Shown one piece after another: positions 41,141 to 50,907 of a stretch of DNA of 64,000 nucleotides. The number at the start of each line of letters is the position of its first letter. Position 1 is the stretch's first letter. Below the pieces are notes generated by a model. The model worked only from the letters and a program-made list of their open reading frames with translations. It did not search any database and was not told the DNA's origin. The position numbers and the translations under genes were made by a program. This DNA comes from Streptomyces sp. NBC_01217 (lineage in GTDB: Bacteria > Actinomycetota > Actinomycetes > Streptomycetales > Streptomycetaceae). The stretch lies in the NCBI RefSeq assembly GCF_035994185.1, contig NZ_CP108538.1, forward strand, positions 5,185,501 to 5,249,500, in the 5' to 3' direction.

Positions 41141-42744
41141 CCGTCCTGCCCACCGGGCTCGACACCGCGAGCCCCGAATATGCCGCGAACCGCGCGGCCA
41201 TGCTCACCAAGCTCGACGAGCTGGCCGGTGAGCACACCAAGGCGCGGGCGGGCGGCGGCGAGAAGTACACCGCACGGCACCGCGCCCGCGGCAAGCTCCT
41301 GGCCCGCGAACGGATCGAGCTGCTGATCGACGAGGACACCCCGTTCCTGGAGCTGTCGCCGCTCGCCGCCTGGGGCAGCGAGGCCCCCGAGTACACAGTG
41401 GGCGCCTCGCTCGTCACGGGCATCGGGGTGGTCTCGGGCGTGGAGTGCCTGATCACCGCCAACGACCCGACCGTACGCGGCGGCGCGTCCAACCCCTGGA
41501 CCCTGAAGAAGGCCCTGCGGGCGAACGAGATCGCCTTCGCCAACCGGCTGCCCTGCATCAGCCTCGTCGAATCGGGCGGCGCCGACCTCCCTTCGCAGAA
41601 GGAGATCTTCATCCCGGGCGGGGCGCTGTTCCGCGACCTCACCCGGCTGTCGGCAGCCGGAATCCCGACCGTGGCCGTGGTCTTCGGGAACTCGACCGCC
41701 GGTGGGGCGTACGTCCCCGGCATGTCCGACCACACCGTCATGATCAAGGAACGGTCCAAGGTCTTCCTCGGCGGACCGCCCCTGGTGAAGATGGCGACCG
41801 GCGAGGAGAGCGACGACGAATCGCTCGGCGGCGCCGAGATGCACGCCCGCACCTCCGGCCTCGCCGACCACTTCGCCGTCGACGAGCAGGACGCGCTGCG
41901 CCAGGCCCGCCGGATCGTCGCCCGTCTCAACTGGCGCAAGGCACAACCCGATCCGGGCCCCGCCGAGCCGCCGAAGTACGACGAGGACGAGCTGCTCGGC
42001 ATCGTGCCCGGCGATCTGAAGGTGCCCTTCGACCCGCGCGAGGTCATCGCCCGGCTCGTCGACGGCTCCGGCTTCGACGCCTTCAAGCCGCTGTACGGGA
42101 CCAGCCTGGTCACCGGATGGGCCACGCTCCACGGCTATCCCGTAGGCATCCTCGCCAACGCCCAAGGGGTGCTGTTCAGCGAGGAGTCGCAGAAGGCCGC
42201 CCAGTTCATCCAGCTCGCCAACCAGCGCGACATCCCCCTGCTCTTCCTGCACAACACCACCGGCTACATGGTCGGCAAGGAGTACGAGCAGGGCGGCATC
42301 ATCAAACACGGCGCGATGATGATCAACGCGGTGTCGAACTCCAAGGTCCCGCATCTGTCGGTGCTGATGGGCGCCTCGTACGGGGCCGGGCACTACGGAA
42401 TGTGCGGACGGGCCTACGACCCCCGCTTCCTCTTCGCCTGGCCCAGCAGCAAGTCCGCCGTCATGGGGCCACAGCAGCTCGCCGGGGTGCTGTCCATCGT
42501 CGCCCGCGCCTCCGCCGCCGCCAAGGGACGTCCCTACGACGACGAGGCCGACGCCGGGCTGCGTGCCATGGTGGAGCAGCAGATCGAGTCCGAGTCGCTG
42601 CCGATGTTCCTCTCCGGGCGGCTCTACGACGACGGGGTCATCGACCCGCGCGACACCAGGACCGTCCTCGGGATGTGCCTGTCCGCGATCCACACCGCCC
42701 CGGTCGAAGGCGCCCGCGGCGGCTTCGGCATCTTCCGGATGTGA
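41137..42744 (+). CDS. Acyl-CoA carboxylase, carboxyltransferase (beta) subunit
   Basis: A 535-residue carboxyltransferase of the methylcrotonyl-/geranyl-CoA carboxylase type. It transfers CO2 from carboxybiotin to the acyl-CoA. N-terminal crotonase-like domain: VESGGADLPSQKEIF, then FGNSTAGGAYVPGMSD and FLGGPPLVKMATGEE (acyl-CoA oxyanion loops). C-terminal domain: LFLHNTTGYMVGKEYEQGGI and MGASYGAGHYGMCGRAY (biotin side). Leucine-type MccB and terpene-type AtuC differ at only a few positions, so the substrate is not decided. The ATG overlaps the AtuA stop. Confidence 0.93.
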   Translation: MTVLPTGLDTASPEYAANRAAMLTKLDELAGEHTKARAGGGEKYTARHRARGKLLARERIELLIDEDTPFLELSPLAAWGSEAPEYTVGASLVTGIGVVSGVECLITANDPTVRGGASNPWTLKKALRANEIAFANRLPCISLVESGGADLPSQKEIFIPGGALFRDLTRLSAAGIPTVAVVFGNSTAGGAYVPGMSDHTVMIKERSKVFLGGPPLVKMATGEESDDESLGGAEMHARTSGLADHFAVDEQDALRQARRIVARLNWRKAQPDPGPAEPPKYDEDELLGIVPGDLKVPFDPREVIARLVDGSGFDAFKPLYGTSLVTGWATLHGYPVGILANAQGVLFSEESQKAAQFIQLANQRDIPLLFLHNTTGYMVGKEYEQGGIIKHGAMMINAVSNSKVPHLSVLMGASYGAGHYGMCGRAYDPRFLFAWPSSKSAVMGPQQLAGVLSIVARASAAAKGRPYDDEADAGLRAMVEQQIESESLPMFLSGRLYDDGVIDPRDTRTVLGMCLSAIHTAPVEGARGGFGIFRM

Positions 42745-42752
42745 GGACGAAC

Positions 42753-44702
42753 ATGATCAGCACCCTGCTCGTCGCCAACCGGGGCGAGATCGCCTGCCGG
42801 ATCTTCCGCACCTGCCGCGCGCTGGGCATCGCCACCGTCGCCGTCTACTCGGACGCCGACGCCGACGCGCTGCACATGAGGGAGGCGGACACCGCCGTAA
42901 GGCTGCCGGGGGCCGCGCCCGCCGACACCTATCTGCGCGGCGACCTCGTCGTGCGCGCCGCGCTCGCGGCGGGCGCGGACGCCGTGCACCCCGGCTACGG
43001 ATTCCTCTCCGAGAACGCCGGATTCGCCCAGGCCGTGCAGGACGCCGGTCTCGTATGGGTGGGGCCGCCGGTCAAGGCCATCGAGCTGATGGCGTCCAAG
43101 ACCCGGGCCAAGGAACTCATGGCCGCCGCCGGGGTGCCGCTGCTCGCCCCCGTCGACCCGGCGCAGGCGACCGCAGGTGACCTGCCGCTGCTGCTGAAGG
43201 CGGCGGCGGGCGGGGGCGGACGCGGGATGCGGATCGTACGTCGACTGGCCGATCTTCCGGGCGAGTTGACGGCCGCTTCCGCCGAGGCAGCCGCCGCGTT
43301 CGGGGACGGCGAGGTCTTCGCGGAGCCGTACGTGGAGCGCGGCCGACACGTCGAGGTCCAGGTCATGGCCGACGAACACGGCGGCGTCTGGGCGCTCGGC
43401 ACCCGTGACTGCTCACTCCAGCGCCGCCACCAGAAGGTCATCGAGGAGGCCCCCGCACCCGGTCTCGACGACGCCCTGCACACCCGGCTGCACGAGGCCG
43501 CCGTGGCCGCCGCCCGCGCGGTCGGCTACCGGAGCGCGGGCACCGTCGAATTCCTCCTCACCGCCGACGGGCGGCCGTACTTCCTGGAGATGAACACCCG
43601 CCTCCAGGTCGAACACCCCGTCACCGAAGCGGTCTTCGGGCTCGACCTCGTCGCCCTGCAACTGCGCATCGCGGAAGGCGAACCACTGCCCGCCACCGCA
43701 CCCCCCGCCCCCCACGGACACGCCGTCGAGGCCCGCCTCTACGCCGAGAACCCCGCCCGCGACTGGCAGCCGCAGACCGGAGCACTGCTCACGCTGGACG
43801 TACCCGACGAACCCGGACTGCGCCTGGACACCGGGTACACCGGCGGCGACACCATCGGCGTGCACTACGACCCGATGCTCGCCAAGGTCATCGCCCACGC
43901 CCCCACCCGGAGCGAAGCCGTACGCCTCCTCGCCCGCGCCCTGGAACGCGCCCGCATCCACGGCCCGGTCACCAACCGCGACCTGCTCGTACGGTCCCTG
44001 CGCCACCCCGACTTCCGCGCCGCCCGCCTCGACACCGGCTTCTACGACCGCCACCTCGTCGCCTTCACCCCGCCCCCGGAGGAAGCGGACCAGCGCCTCG
44101 CCGCCCTGGCCGCCGCCCTCGCCGACGCCGCCACCCGCCACCACGGGCCCGGACCCGGCCCCGCCCGCCTCGGCGCCTGGCGCAACATCCCCTCGCAACC
44201 CCAGGCCAAGCGCTACCGCTCGGAGCCCGACGGCACCGAACACCAGGCCGCCTACCGCACCACCCGCACCGGACCCGTCCCCGAAACCGGAGAACGGGTC
44301 ATCGCCGCCCGCCCCGGCCACGTCACCCTCGAAGCCGGCCCCGTCACCCGCCACTTCGCCATCACGGTCCACCGGGACACGGTGTACGTGGACACAGCCA
44401 CAGGCTCGTACACCTTCACCGCCCTGCCCCGCTTCACCGACCCCACCGACCGGACCGAACCCGGCTCACTGCTCGCCCCCATGCCCGGCACCGTCGTACG
44501 CATCGCGGAAGGGCTCGGGCCCGGGACGGCGGTCGAAGCCGGGCAGCCACTCATCTGGCTGGAGGCGATGAAGATGGAACACCGCATCCTCGCCCCCGCC
44601 TCCGGCACCCTCACCGCACTGCATGCCGCACCCGGCCTCCAGGTGGAGGTCGGCGCCCTGCTCGCCGTCGTGCAAGACGCACAGGAGGAACCGACCCCAT
44701 GA
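42753..44702 (+). CDS. Acyl-CoA carboxylase, biotin carboxylase/biotin carrier (alpha) subunit
   Basis: A 649-residue subunit that carboxylates its own biotin. Biotin carboxylase: VANRGEIACRIFRTCR at the start, HPGYGFLSEN, the ATP loop KAAAGGGGRGMR (about residue 148) and EMNTRLQVEHPVTE (about 280-293). A BT-like linker domain spans about 450-560. The C-terminal carrier has the biotinylated Lys in LEAMKMEHR (about 606). ATG 42753 has GAGGACGA upstream, 8 bp after the beta-subunit stop. It overlaps the acyl-CoA dehydrogenase gene by 4 nt. Confidence 0.95.
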   Translation: MISTLLVANRGEIACRIFRTCRALGIATVAVYSDADADALHMREADTAVRLPGAAPADTYLRGDLVVRAALAAGADAVHPGYGFLSENAGFAQAVQDAGLVWVGPPVKAIELMASKTRAKELMAAAGVPLLAPVDPAQATAGDLPLLLKAAAGGGGRGMRIVRRLADLPGELTAASAEAAAAFGDGEVFAEPYVERGRHVEVQVMADEHGGVWALGTRDCSLQRRHQKVIEEAPAPGLDDALHTRLHEAAVAAARAVGYRSAGTVEFLLTADGRPYFLEMNTRLQVEHPVTEAVFGLDLVALQLRIAEGEPLPATAPPAPHGHAVEARLYAENPARDWQPQTGALLTLDVPDEPGLRLDTGYTGGDTIGVHYDPMLAKVIAHAPTRSEAVRLLARALERARIHGPVTNRDLLVRSLRHPDFRAARLDTGFYDRHLVAFTPPPEEADQRLAALAAALADAATRHHGPGPGPARLGAWRNIPSQPQAKRYRSEPDGTEHQAAYRTTRTGPVPETGERVIAARPGHVTLEAGPVTRHFAITVHRDTVYVDTATGSYTFTALPRFTDPTDRTEPGSLLAPMPGTVVRIAEGLGPGTAVEAGQPLIWLEAMKMEHRILAPASGTLTALHAAPGLQVEVGALLAVVQDAQEEPTP

Positions 44703-45895
44703 GCACCGTTCTCGAAACCGAAGAGCACCAGGCCCTGCGCGCCGCCGTCGCCGCACTCGGAAAGCGGTACGGGCGCGACTACATGACCTCCGTCGTACGC
44801 GAAGGAGCCCACCCCCGCGAGCTGTGGGCCGAAGCCGCCAAGCTCGGCTACCTGGGGGTCAACCTCCCCGAGGAGCACGGCGGCGGAGGCGGGGGCATGA
44901 CTGAACTCTCCATAGTCCTCGAAGAGTTGGGGGCAGCAGGATCACCCCTCCTCATGATGATCGTCTCCCCGGCGATCTGCGGCACCGTCATCGCCCGCTT
45001 CGGCACCGACACCCAGAAGCAGCAGTGGCTCCCCGGCCTCGCCGACGGCTCCCTCACCATGGCCTTCGGCATCACCGAACCCGACGCGGGCTCCAACTCC
45101 CACCGCATCACCACCACCGCCCGCAGGGACGGCGAGGACTGGCTGCTCACCGGCCGCAAGGTCTTCGTCTCCGGCGTCGACATCGCCGACGCCACCCTCA
45201 TCGTCGGCCGCACCGAGGACGCCAGGACCGGCACGCTCAAACCCTGCCTCTTCATCGTCCCGCGCGACGCCCCCGGCTTCGGGCGCTCGCAGATCGACAT
45301 GGAACTCCAGGCCCCGGAGAAGCAGTTCGAGCTGGTGCTCGACGACGTACGGCTGCCCGCCGACGCCCTGGTCGGAGGGGGCCCCTCCCGCTCGAGCGAA
45401 GCCGAGAGTGGGGGAGAGGACGCCGGGCTGCTCCAGCTCTTCGCCGGACTCAACCCCGAACGCATCATGACCGCCGCGTTCGCCATAGGCATGGGCCGAT
45501 ACGCACTCGCCCGCGCCGTCGACTACGCGAAGACCCGCCAGGTGTGGAAGGAACCCATCGGTTCCCACCAGGCCATCGCCCACCCCCTAGCCCAGGCCCA
45601 CATCGAACTGGAACTGGCCCGGCTGATGATGCAGAAGGCCGCCCGGCTGTACGACGAGGGTGACGACATCGGCGCGGGCGAGGCCGCCAACATGGCGAAA
45701 TACGCGGCGGGCGAGGCCTGCGTCAAAGCCGTCGACCAGGCCGTGCACACCCTCGGCGGCAACGGCCTCACCCGCGAGTACGGCATCGCGTCCCTGATCA
45801 CCGCGTCCCGCGTCGCCCGGATCGCACCCGTCAGCCGGGAAATGATCCTGAACTACGTTTCCCATCAGTCCCTGGGTCTCCCCAAGTCGTACTGA
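44699..45895 (+). CDS. Acyl-CoA dehydrogenase with a repeat-encoded insertion
   Basis: A 398-residue FAD enzyme that forms the alpha-beta double bond of the acyl-CoA before carboxylation. MAFGITEPDAGSNSHR (FAD/substrate region, about residue 120), GRKVFVSG, and the C-terminal TRQVWKEPIGSHQAIAHPLA and HTLGGNGLTREYG are typical. Residues about 226-240 (GGGPSRSSEAESGGED) are absent from ordinary family members and are encoded by a dispersed GC-rich repeat. The insertion keeps the frame and falls in a surface loop before the C-terminal helical domain, so activity may be retained. The ATG overlaps the alpha-subunit stop. Confidence 0.93.
   Translation: MSTVLETEEHQALRAAVAALGKRYGRDYMTSVVREGAHPRELWAEAAKLGYLGVNLPEEHGGGGGGMTELSIVLEELGAAGSPLLMMIVSPAICGTVIARFGTDTQKQQWLPGLADGSLTMAFGITEPDAGSNSHRITTTARRDGEDWLLTGRKVFVSGVDIADATLIVGRTEDARTGTLKPCLFIVPRDAPGFGRSQIDMELQAPEKQFELVLDDVRLPADALVGGGPSRSSEAESGGEDAGLLQLFAGLNPERIMTAAFAIGMGRYALARAVDYAKTRQVWKEPIGSHQAIAHPLAQAHIELELARLMMQKAARLYDEGDDIGAGEAANMAKYAAGEACVKAVDQAVHTLGGNGLTREYGIASLITASRVARIAPVSREMILNYVSHQSLGLPKSY
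45374..45419 (+). repeat. Dispersed repeat inserted in-frame in the dehydrogenase gene
   Basis: GGGGCCCCTCCCGCTCGAG followed by CGAAGCCGAGAGTGGGGGAG. It is a partial palindrome (CTCCC...GGGGGAG) and a close relative of the intergenic copy at 35174-35222. Length is a multiple of three in effect, so the reading frame continues. Confidence 0.7.
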
Positions 45896-45940
45896 CACAG
45901 GGGACTCTGTCCCTCCACCCGCCGTTCGAAGGGATTCGCC

Positions 45941-47554
45941 ATGGCGAACGTGTTCCGCAGCGAGTATGCAGACGTCCAGCCGCTCGACCTCCCCATCCAT
46001 GACGCGGTCCTCGGACAGGCCGCCGACACCTACGGCGACACGGTCGCCCTGATCGACGGCACCGACGGGGCCACTACGCTCACCTACCGGCAGCTCGACA
46101 CATTCCACCGCCGGATCGCGGCGGCGCTCGCCGCCACCGGGGTCCGCAAGGGTGATGTCGTCGCCCTGCACAGCCCCAACACCCTCGCCTACCCGACCGT
46201 GTTCTTCGGAGCCACCCGGGCGGGTGCCACCGTCACCACCGTGCACCCCCTCGCCACGGCGGAGGAGTTCGCCAAACAGCTCCGCGACTCCTCCGCCCGC
46301 TGGATCGTCACCGTCTCCCCGCTCCTCGAAACCGCACGCCGCGCCGCCGAACTCGTAGGCGGCATGGAGGAGATATTCGTCTGCGACCGGGCCGACGGAC
46401 ACACCTCCGTACTCGACATGCTGGGCTCCACCGCCCCCGAACCGCGGATCACCATCGACCCTGCCGAGGACATAGCCGCACTGCCGTACTCCTCCGGCAC
46501 CACCGGCACACCCAAGGGCGTCATGCTCACCCACCGCTCCATGGCCACCAACCTGGAGCAGCTGCGGCCGGTCATCCCGATGAACCCCGGCCACCGGATC
46601 CTCGCCGTCCTCCCGTTCTTCCACATATACGGCCTCACCGCCCTGATGAACGCCCCGCTGCGGCTCGGCGCCACCGTCGTCGTACTGCCGCGCTTCGACC
46701 TCACCCAGTTCCTCGCCGCGATCGAGAAGCACCGGATCACCGGCCTGTACGTGGCCCCGCCGATCGTCCTCGCCCTCGCGAAGCACCCAGCGGTCGCCCA
46801 GTACGACCTGTCCTCACTGCAGTACGTCGTCAGCGCCGCCGCCCCGCTCGACGCCGAACTCGCCGCCGCCTGCTCCCGGCGCCTGGGACTGCCGCCCGTA
46901 CGTCAGGCGTACGGAATGACGGAACTCTCACCCGGCACCCATGTCGTCCCCCTCGCCGCCGAGAACCCGCCGCCCGGAGCCGTCGGCAGACTCCTGCCCA
47001 GCACCGAGATGCGGATCATCTCCCTCGACGACGCCGGCCAGGACGCCCCCGCCGGGACCGACGGCGAGATCCTGATCCGCGGACCGCAGGTCATGAAGGG
47101 CTACCTCGGCCGCCCCGAAGCCACCTCCGACATGATCGACGCCGACGGCTGGGTGCACACCGGCGACGTCGGACACGTCGACACCGACGGCTGGCTGTTC
47201 GTCGTCGACCGGGTCAAGGAACTCATCAAGTACAAGGGCTACCAGGTCGCCCCCGCCGAACTCGAAGCCCTGCTGCTCGGCCACGAGTCGATCGCGGACG
47301 CCGCCGTCATCGGGGTGTACGACACCGACGGCAACGAGGTCCCCAAGGCATACCTGGTCCGCCGGCCCTCCGCGGCGGGCGAGGACCTCACGGCGGACGC
47401 CGTCATGGCATACGTCGCCGAACGCGTCGCCCCGTACAAGAAGGTCCGCCAGGTCGAGTTCATCGGCGCCGTACCGCGCGCGGCCTCGGGCAAGATCCTC
47501 CGCCGCGAACTGCGCGACAGGGAGAAGTCCCGCGAGATGGAGACCAACACATGA
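45941..47554 (+). CDS. Acyl-CoA ligase (4-coumarate-CoA ligase family)
   Basis: A 537-residue adenylate-forming enzyme. The P-loop is YSSGTTGTPKGVMLTH (about residue 183), the A5 region is QAYGMTELSPGTH, the hinge is DRVKELIKYKGYQVAPAELE and the C-terminal catalytic Lys is in AASGKILRREL (about 515). It would activate a carboxylic acid (phenylpropenoic, branched-chain or terpenoid) to its CoA thioester. This suggests that the operon starts from a free acid. AAGGG precedes ATG 45941; its stop overlaps the hydratase gene by 4 nt. Confidence 0.93.
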   Translation: MANVFRSEYADVQPLDLPIHDAVLGQAADTYGDTVALIDGTDGATTLTYRQLDTFHRRIAAALAATGVRKGDVVALHSPNTLAYPTVFFGATRAGATVTTVHPLATAEEFAKQLRDSSARWIVTVSPLLETARRAAELVGGMEEIFVCDRADGHTSVLDMLGSTAPEPRITIDPAEDIAALPYSSGTTGTPKGVMLTHRSMATNLEQLRPVIPMNPGHRILAVLPFFHIYGLTALMNAPLRLGATVVVLPRFDLTQFLAAIEKHRITGLYVAPPIVLALAKHPAVAQYDLSSLQYVVSAAAPLDAELAAACSRRLGLPPVRQAYGMTELSPGTHVVPLAAENPPPGAVGRLLPSTEMRIISLDDAGQDAPAGTDGEILIRGPQVMKGYLGRPEATSDMIDADGWVHTGDVGHVDTDGWLFVVDRVKELIKYKGYQVAPAELEALLLGHESIADAAVIGVYDTDGNEVPKAYLVRRPSAAGEDLTADAVMAYVAERVAPYKKVRQVEFIGAVPRAASGKILRRELRDREKSREMETNT

Positions 47555-48291
47555 CACCGCCGCTGGCCGGACCCACCCACGACCGGGGCATCACCACCCT
47601 CGCCCTCGACTCACCGGCCAACCGCAACGCGCTCTCCGCCCGGCTGGTCGGCGCGCTCTCCACCGCCCTGGACGCGTGCGCGGCCGACGACACCGTACGA
47701 GCGGTCGTCCTCACCCACACCGGCAACACGTTCTGCGCGGGAGCGGACCTCACCGGACCACCCGACTCCGCGGCCTTCGTCGCCCTGATGCGGCAGATCG
47801 TCGCCCTGCCCAAACCCGTCGTCGCCCGCGTCACCGGACACGTCCGCGCGGGCGGCCTCGGACTGCTGAGCGCCTGCGACATCTCCGCAGCGGGCCCCGA
47901 CGCCTCGTTCGCCCTCACCGAATCCCGGCTCGGCCTCGCCCCCGCCGTCATCTCCATGCCACTGCTGCCCCGCACCGACCCGCGCGCCGCAGCCCGCTAC
48001 TACCTCACCGGCGAACGCTTCGACGCGACCGAAGCGGCCCGCATCTCCCTGATCACCCTTGCCGCCGAGGACGTGGACAAGGCGCTCGCCCCCGTACTGG
48101 ACGGACTGCGCAGAGCCTCACCCCAGGGGCTGGCAGCATCGAAGGCACTGGTCACAGCTACTGTGCTGGAAAATTTCGACCAGCACACCGAAGACCTCAT
48201 CGCCCGCTCGGCAGCACTCTTCGCCTCCGCCGAGGCACGGGAAGGGATGACGGCCTTCCTCGAACGGCGGGACCCCGCATGGGTGTTGTGA
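47551..48291 (+). CDS. Enoyl-CoA hydratase/isomerase family protein
   Basis: A 246-residue crotonase-fold protein. The first oxyanion region is NTFCAGADLTG (about residue 62), the second is GHVRAGGLGLLSACD (about 97) and the acidic residue is in FALTESRLGLAPA (about 132). It would hydrate the carboxylated enoyl-CoA (methylglutaconyl- or isohexenylglutaconyl-CoA-like), the step after the carboxylase. The C-terminus overlaps the TetR start. Confidence 0.92.
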   Translation: MTPPLAGPTHDRGITTLALDSPANRNALSARLVGALSTALDACAADDTVRAVVLTHTGNTFCAGADLTGPPDSAAFVALMRQIVALPKPVVARVTGHVRAGGLGLLSACDISAAGPDASFALTESRLGLAPAVISMPLLPRTDPRAAARYYLTGERFDATEAARISLITLAAEDVDKALAPVLDGLRRASPQGLAASKALVTATVLENFDQHTEDLIARSAALFASAEAREGMTAFLERRDPAWVL

Positions 48292-48872
48292 CGCCCCCCA
48301 CCGACCGGACCCCCAAACAGGACCGCAGCCGCGCCACCCGACGACGGCTCCTCGAAGCCGCGGTCGCCTGCCTCGCCGAACACGGCTGGGCAGGCTCCAC
48401 CGTCTCCGTCGTCGCCGAACGCGCGGGCGTCTCGCGCGGCGCGGCTCAGCACCACTTCCCGACCCGCGAGGACCTGTTCACCGCAGCCGTCGAATACGTC
48501 GCCGAAGAACGCTCCGCCGCCCTGTGCGCCCTGCCCGTCCAGGGCCGCACGGCCGTCGTCGCCGCCCTCGTCGACCTCTACACCGGCCCGCTCTTCCGCG
48601 CCGCGCTCCAACTCTGGGTCGCCGCGTCCAACGAGGAACAACTCCACCCCCGCGTCACCGAACTCGAAGCCCGCGTCGGCCGCGAGACCCACCGCATCGC
48701 CGTCGAACTCCTCACCGCCGACGAGACGAGACCCGGCGTACGCGAAACCGTCCAGGGCCTCCTCGACATGGCCCGCGGCCTCGGCCTCGCCAACGTACTC
48801 ACCGACGACACCGCCCGGCGCCGGAAGGTCGTGGCCCAGTGGGCGACACTCCTGGACAACGCCCTGGCTTGA
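48288..48872 (+). CDS. TetR-family regulator of the catabolic operon
   Basis: A 194-residue regulator. The helix-turn-helix (about residues 12-58) is RRRLLEAAVACLAEHGWAGS followed by VSVVAERAGVSRGAAQHHFP. The C-terminal helical domain holds the effector pocket, presumably for an acyl-CoA. The GTG start at 48288 overlaps the hydratase stop (GTGA), like the other junctions in the operon; an ATG 9 nt earlier is also possible. The palindrome at 38552-38578 is its probable operator. Confidence 0.9.
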   Translation: MTPPTDRTPKQDRSRATRRRLLEAAVACLAEHGWAGSTVSVVAERAGVSRGAAQHHFPTREDLFTAAVEYVAEERSAALCALPVQGRTAVVAALVDLYTGPLFRAALQLWVAASNEEQLHPRVTELEARVGRETHRIAVELLTADETRPGVRETVQGLLDMARGLGLANVLTDDTARRRKVVAQWATLLDNALA

Positions 48873-48877
48873 GCCCC

Positions 48878-48904
48878 GGGGCCGGCAGGCCCGCCGCCGG
48901 CCCC
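48878..48904. terminator. Bidirectional terminator between the operon and citrate synthase
   Basis: GGGGCCGGC (48878-48886) and GCCGGCCCC (48896-48904), perfect 9-bp arms with a 9-nt loop, in the convergent 48-bp gap. Confidence 0.75.
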
Positions 48905-48920
48905 GCACCCCACCGGCGGT

Positions 48921-50030
48921 TCAGGCCTTCAGATCCGTGATCTGCTCGTACCCCTCGATCTCCCGCGGATCACGCGACCCCGGCCCCACGTACCTCGCCG
49001 AAGGACGCACCAGCCGCCCCGTCCGCTTCTGCTCCAGAATGTGCGCCGACCAGCCCGCCGTACGCGCACACGTGAACATCGACGTGAACATGTGCGCCGG
49101 AACCTCCGCGAAGTCAAGCATGATCGCCGCCCAGAACTCCACGTTCGTCGCCAGCACCCGGTCCGGGCGCCGCGCGTGCAGCTCCTCCAGCGCGGCCTTC
49201 TCCAGCGCCTGCGCCACCTCGAAGCGCGGCGCGCCCAACTCCTCGGCCGTACGCCGCAGAACGCGCGCCCGCGGGTCCTCCGCCCGGTACACCCGGTGCC
49301 CGAAGCCCATCAGCCGCTCACCCTTGTCCAGGGCCCTCTTCACATACGCGGTGGCGTCCCCGGTCCGCTCGATCTCCTCGATCATGCCGAGCACCCGGGA
49401 CGGCGCACCCCCGTGCAGCGGCCCCGACATCGCACCCACCGCACCCGACAGCGCCGCCGCCACATCGGCGCCCGTCGACGCGATGACCCGGGCGGTGAAC
49501 GTGGACGCGTTCATGCCGTGCTCGGCGGCCGACGTCCAGTACGCGTCGACGGCCTTGACGTGCTTGGGGTCCGGCTCACCGCGCCAGCGGATCATGAACC
49601 GCTCGACCACGGACTGCGCCTTGTCGATCTCGCTCTGCGGAACCATCGGCAGCCCCTGCCCGCGCGCCGACTGCGCGACGTACGACAGCGCCATCACGGC
49701 GGCCCGCGCCAGATCGTTGCGCGCCGTCTCCTCGTCGATGTCGAGCAGCGGCTTCAGCCCCCACACGGGAGCGAGCATGGCCAGCGCGGACTGCACATCG
49801 ACCCGGATGTCCCCGGAGTGCACCGGGATCGGGAACGGCTCGGCGGGCGGCAGACCGGGATTGAACGCCCCGTCGACCAGCAGACCCCACACGTTCCCGA
49901 ACGACACACGGCCGACGAGATCCTCGATGTCGACACCGCGGTAGCGGAGCGAACCGCCTTCCTTGTCCGGTTCGGCGATCTCCGTCTCGAACGCGACGAC
50001 TCCCTCTAGTCCCGGCACGAAGTCGGACAT
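48921..50030 (-). CDS. Citrate synthase (short bacterial type)
   Basis: A 369-residue citrate/2-methylcitrate synthase-fold enzyme condensing acetyl-CoA (or propionyl-CoA) with oxaloacetate. [39 protein letters not shown] (His) and [18 protein letters not shown] (His, Asp, Arg) are the catalytic segments, and [10 protein letters not shown] closes the C-terminus. The normal length and start ATG 50030 with GAGGGAG indicate an intact gene. The actinobacterial 'citrate synthase 2' label fits. Methylcitrate activity cannot be excluded. Confidence 0.93.
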   Translation of the reverse strand: MSDFVPGLEGVVAFETEIAEPDKEGGSLRYRGVDIEDLVGRVSFGNVWGLLVDGAFNPGLPPAEPFPIPVHSGDIRVDVQSALAMLAPVWGLKPLLDIDEETARNDLARAAVMALSYVAQSARGQGLPMVPQSEIDKAQSVVERFMIRWRGEPDPKHVKAVDAYWTSAAEHGMNASTFTARVIASTGADVAAALSGAVGAMSGPLHGGAPSRVLGMIEEIERTGDATAYVKRALDKGERLMGFGHRVYRAEDPRARVLRRTAEELGAPRFEVAQALEKAALEELHARRPDRVLATNVEFWAAIMLDFAEVPAHMFTSMFTCARTAGWSAHILEQKRTGRLVRPSARYVGPGSRDPREIEGYEQITDLKA

Positions 50031-50202
50031 GGCGGCTCCCTCGGTCAGCGGCTCTGCGGAGGCCACAACGGCCTGCCCAAGATACTGGCGGGTTCCCAGG
50101 ACGCGGGGAAGCGTGACATCCGGCACAGCCCCCCGAATCGCCGGTGACGGGTTGACGCCCCTCGTTGACGGGCAGACTCGGCCACTGCGGCAGGATGGCC
50201 CC

Positions 50203-50877
50203 GTGCCCACAGCAGATTCCCCCTCCGATTCCACCATCGACCCGGCCGCGATGCGCGAGCAGTACCGCTCCGAGGGCTTCACCGAGGACACGCTGGCCGC
50301 CGACCCGATGCAGCAGTTCGCCCACTGGTTCCGGCAGGTCGCCGTGGGCGGGGTGCTCCATGAGCCCAACGCGATGGTGGTCTCCACCGCCACCCCCGAG
50401 GGCCGGCCGTCATCGCGCACCGTGCTGCTGAAGAAGTACGACGACCGCGGCTTCGTCTTCTTCACCAACTACGAATCCCGCAAGGGCCGCGAACTGACCG
50501 CCAACCCGTACGTCTCGCTGCTCTTCCCCTGGCACCCCATGTCCCGCCAGGTCGTCGTCACCGGCACGGCGGCCCGCGTCGGCCGCGACGAAACGGTCGC
50601 CTACTTCCGCTCCCGCCCGCACGGCTCCCAGCTCGGCGCCTGGGCGAGCGCCCAGTCGACGGTGATCGACTCCCGCGACGAACTGATCGAACGCTACGAG
50701 GAACTGGCCGCCCGCTACCCCGAGGGCGAACACATCCCCGCACCCCCGAACTGGGGCGGCTTCCGCGTCGTCCCCGACACGATCGAGTTCTGGCAGGGCC
50801 ACGAGAACCGCCTGCACGACCGGCTGAGGTATGTACGCGAGGGCGAGAAATGGCGCGTGGAGCGCCTGTGCCCGTAA
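50203..50877 (+). CDS. pdxH: Pyridoxamine 5'-phosphate oxidase
   Basis: A 224-residue FMN enzyme making pyridoxal 5'-phosphate. [12 protein letters not shown], the FMN phosphate site [45 protein letters not shown] and the end [17 protein letters not shown] are all canonical. The GTG start at 50203 follows a TTGACG (50165-50170) and a CAGGAT (50191-50196) that can serve as -35/-10 despite 20-bp spacing, so the leader is very short or absent. Divergent from citrate synthase. Confidence 0.96.
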   Translation: MPTADSPSDSTIDPAAMREQYRSEGFTEDTLAADPMQQFAHWFRQVAVGGVLHEPNAMVVSTATPEGRPSSRTVLLKKYDDRGFVFFTNYESRKGRELTANPYVSLLFPWHPMSRQVVVTGTAARVGRDETVAYFRSRPHGSQLGAWASAQSTVIDSRDELIERYEELAARYPEGEHIPAPPNWGGFRVVPDTIEFWQGHENRLHDRLRYVREGEKWRVERLCP

Positions 50878-50907
50878 CCCGCCCCATTCCCCTCCGGACA
50901 TGCAGAA

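Noticed and set aside
41137..44702. Firm assignment as geranyl-CoA carboxylase
   Set aside because: The linkage with AtuA is suggestive, but the distinguishing active-site residues could not be aligned with certainty by eye.
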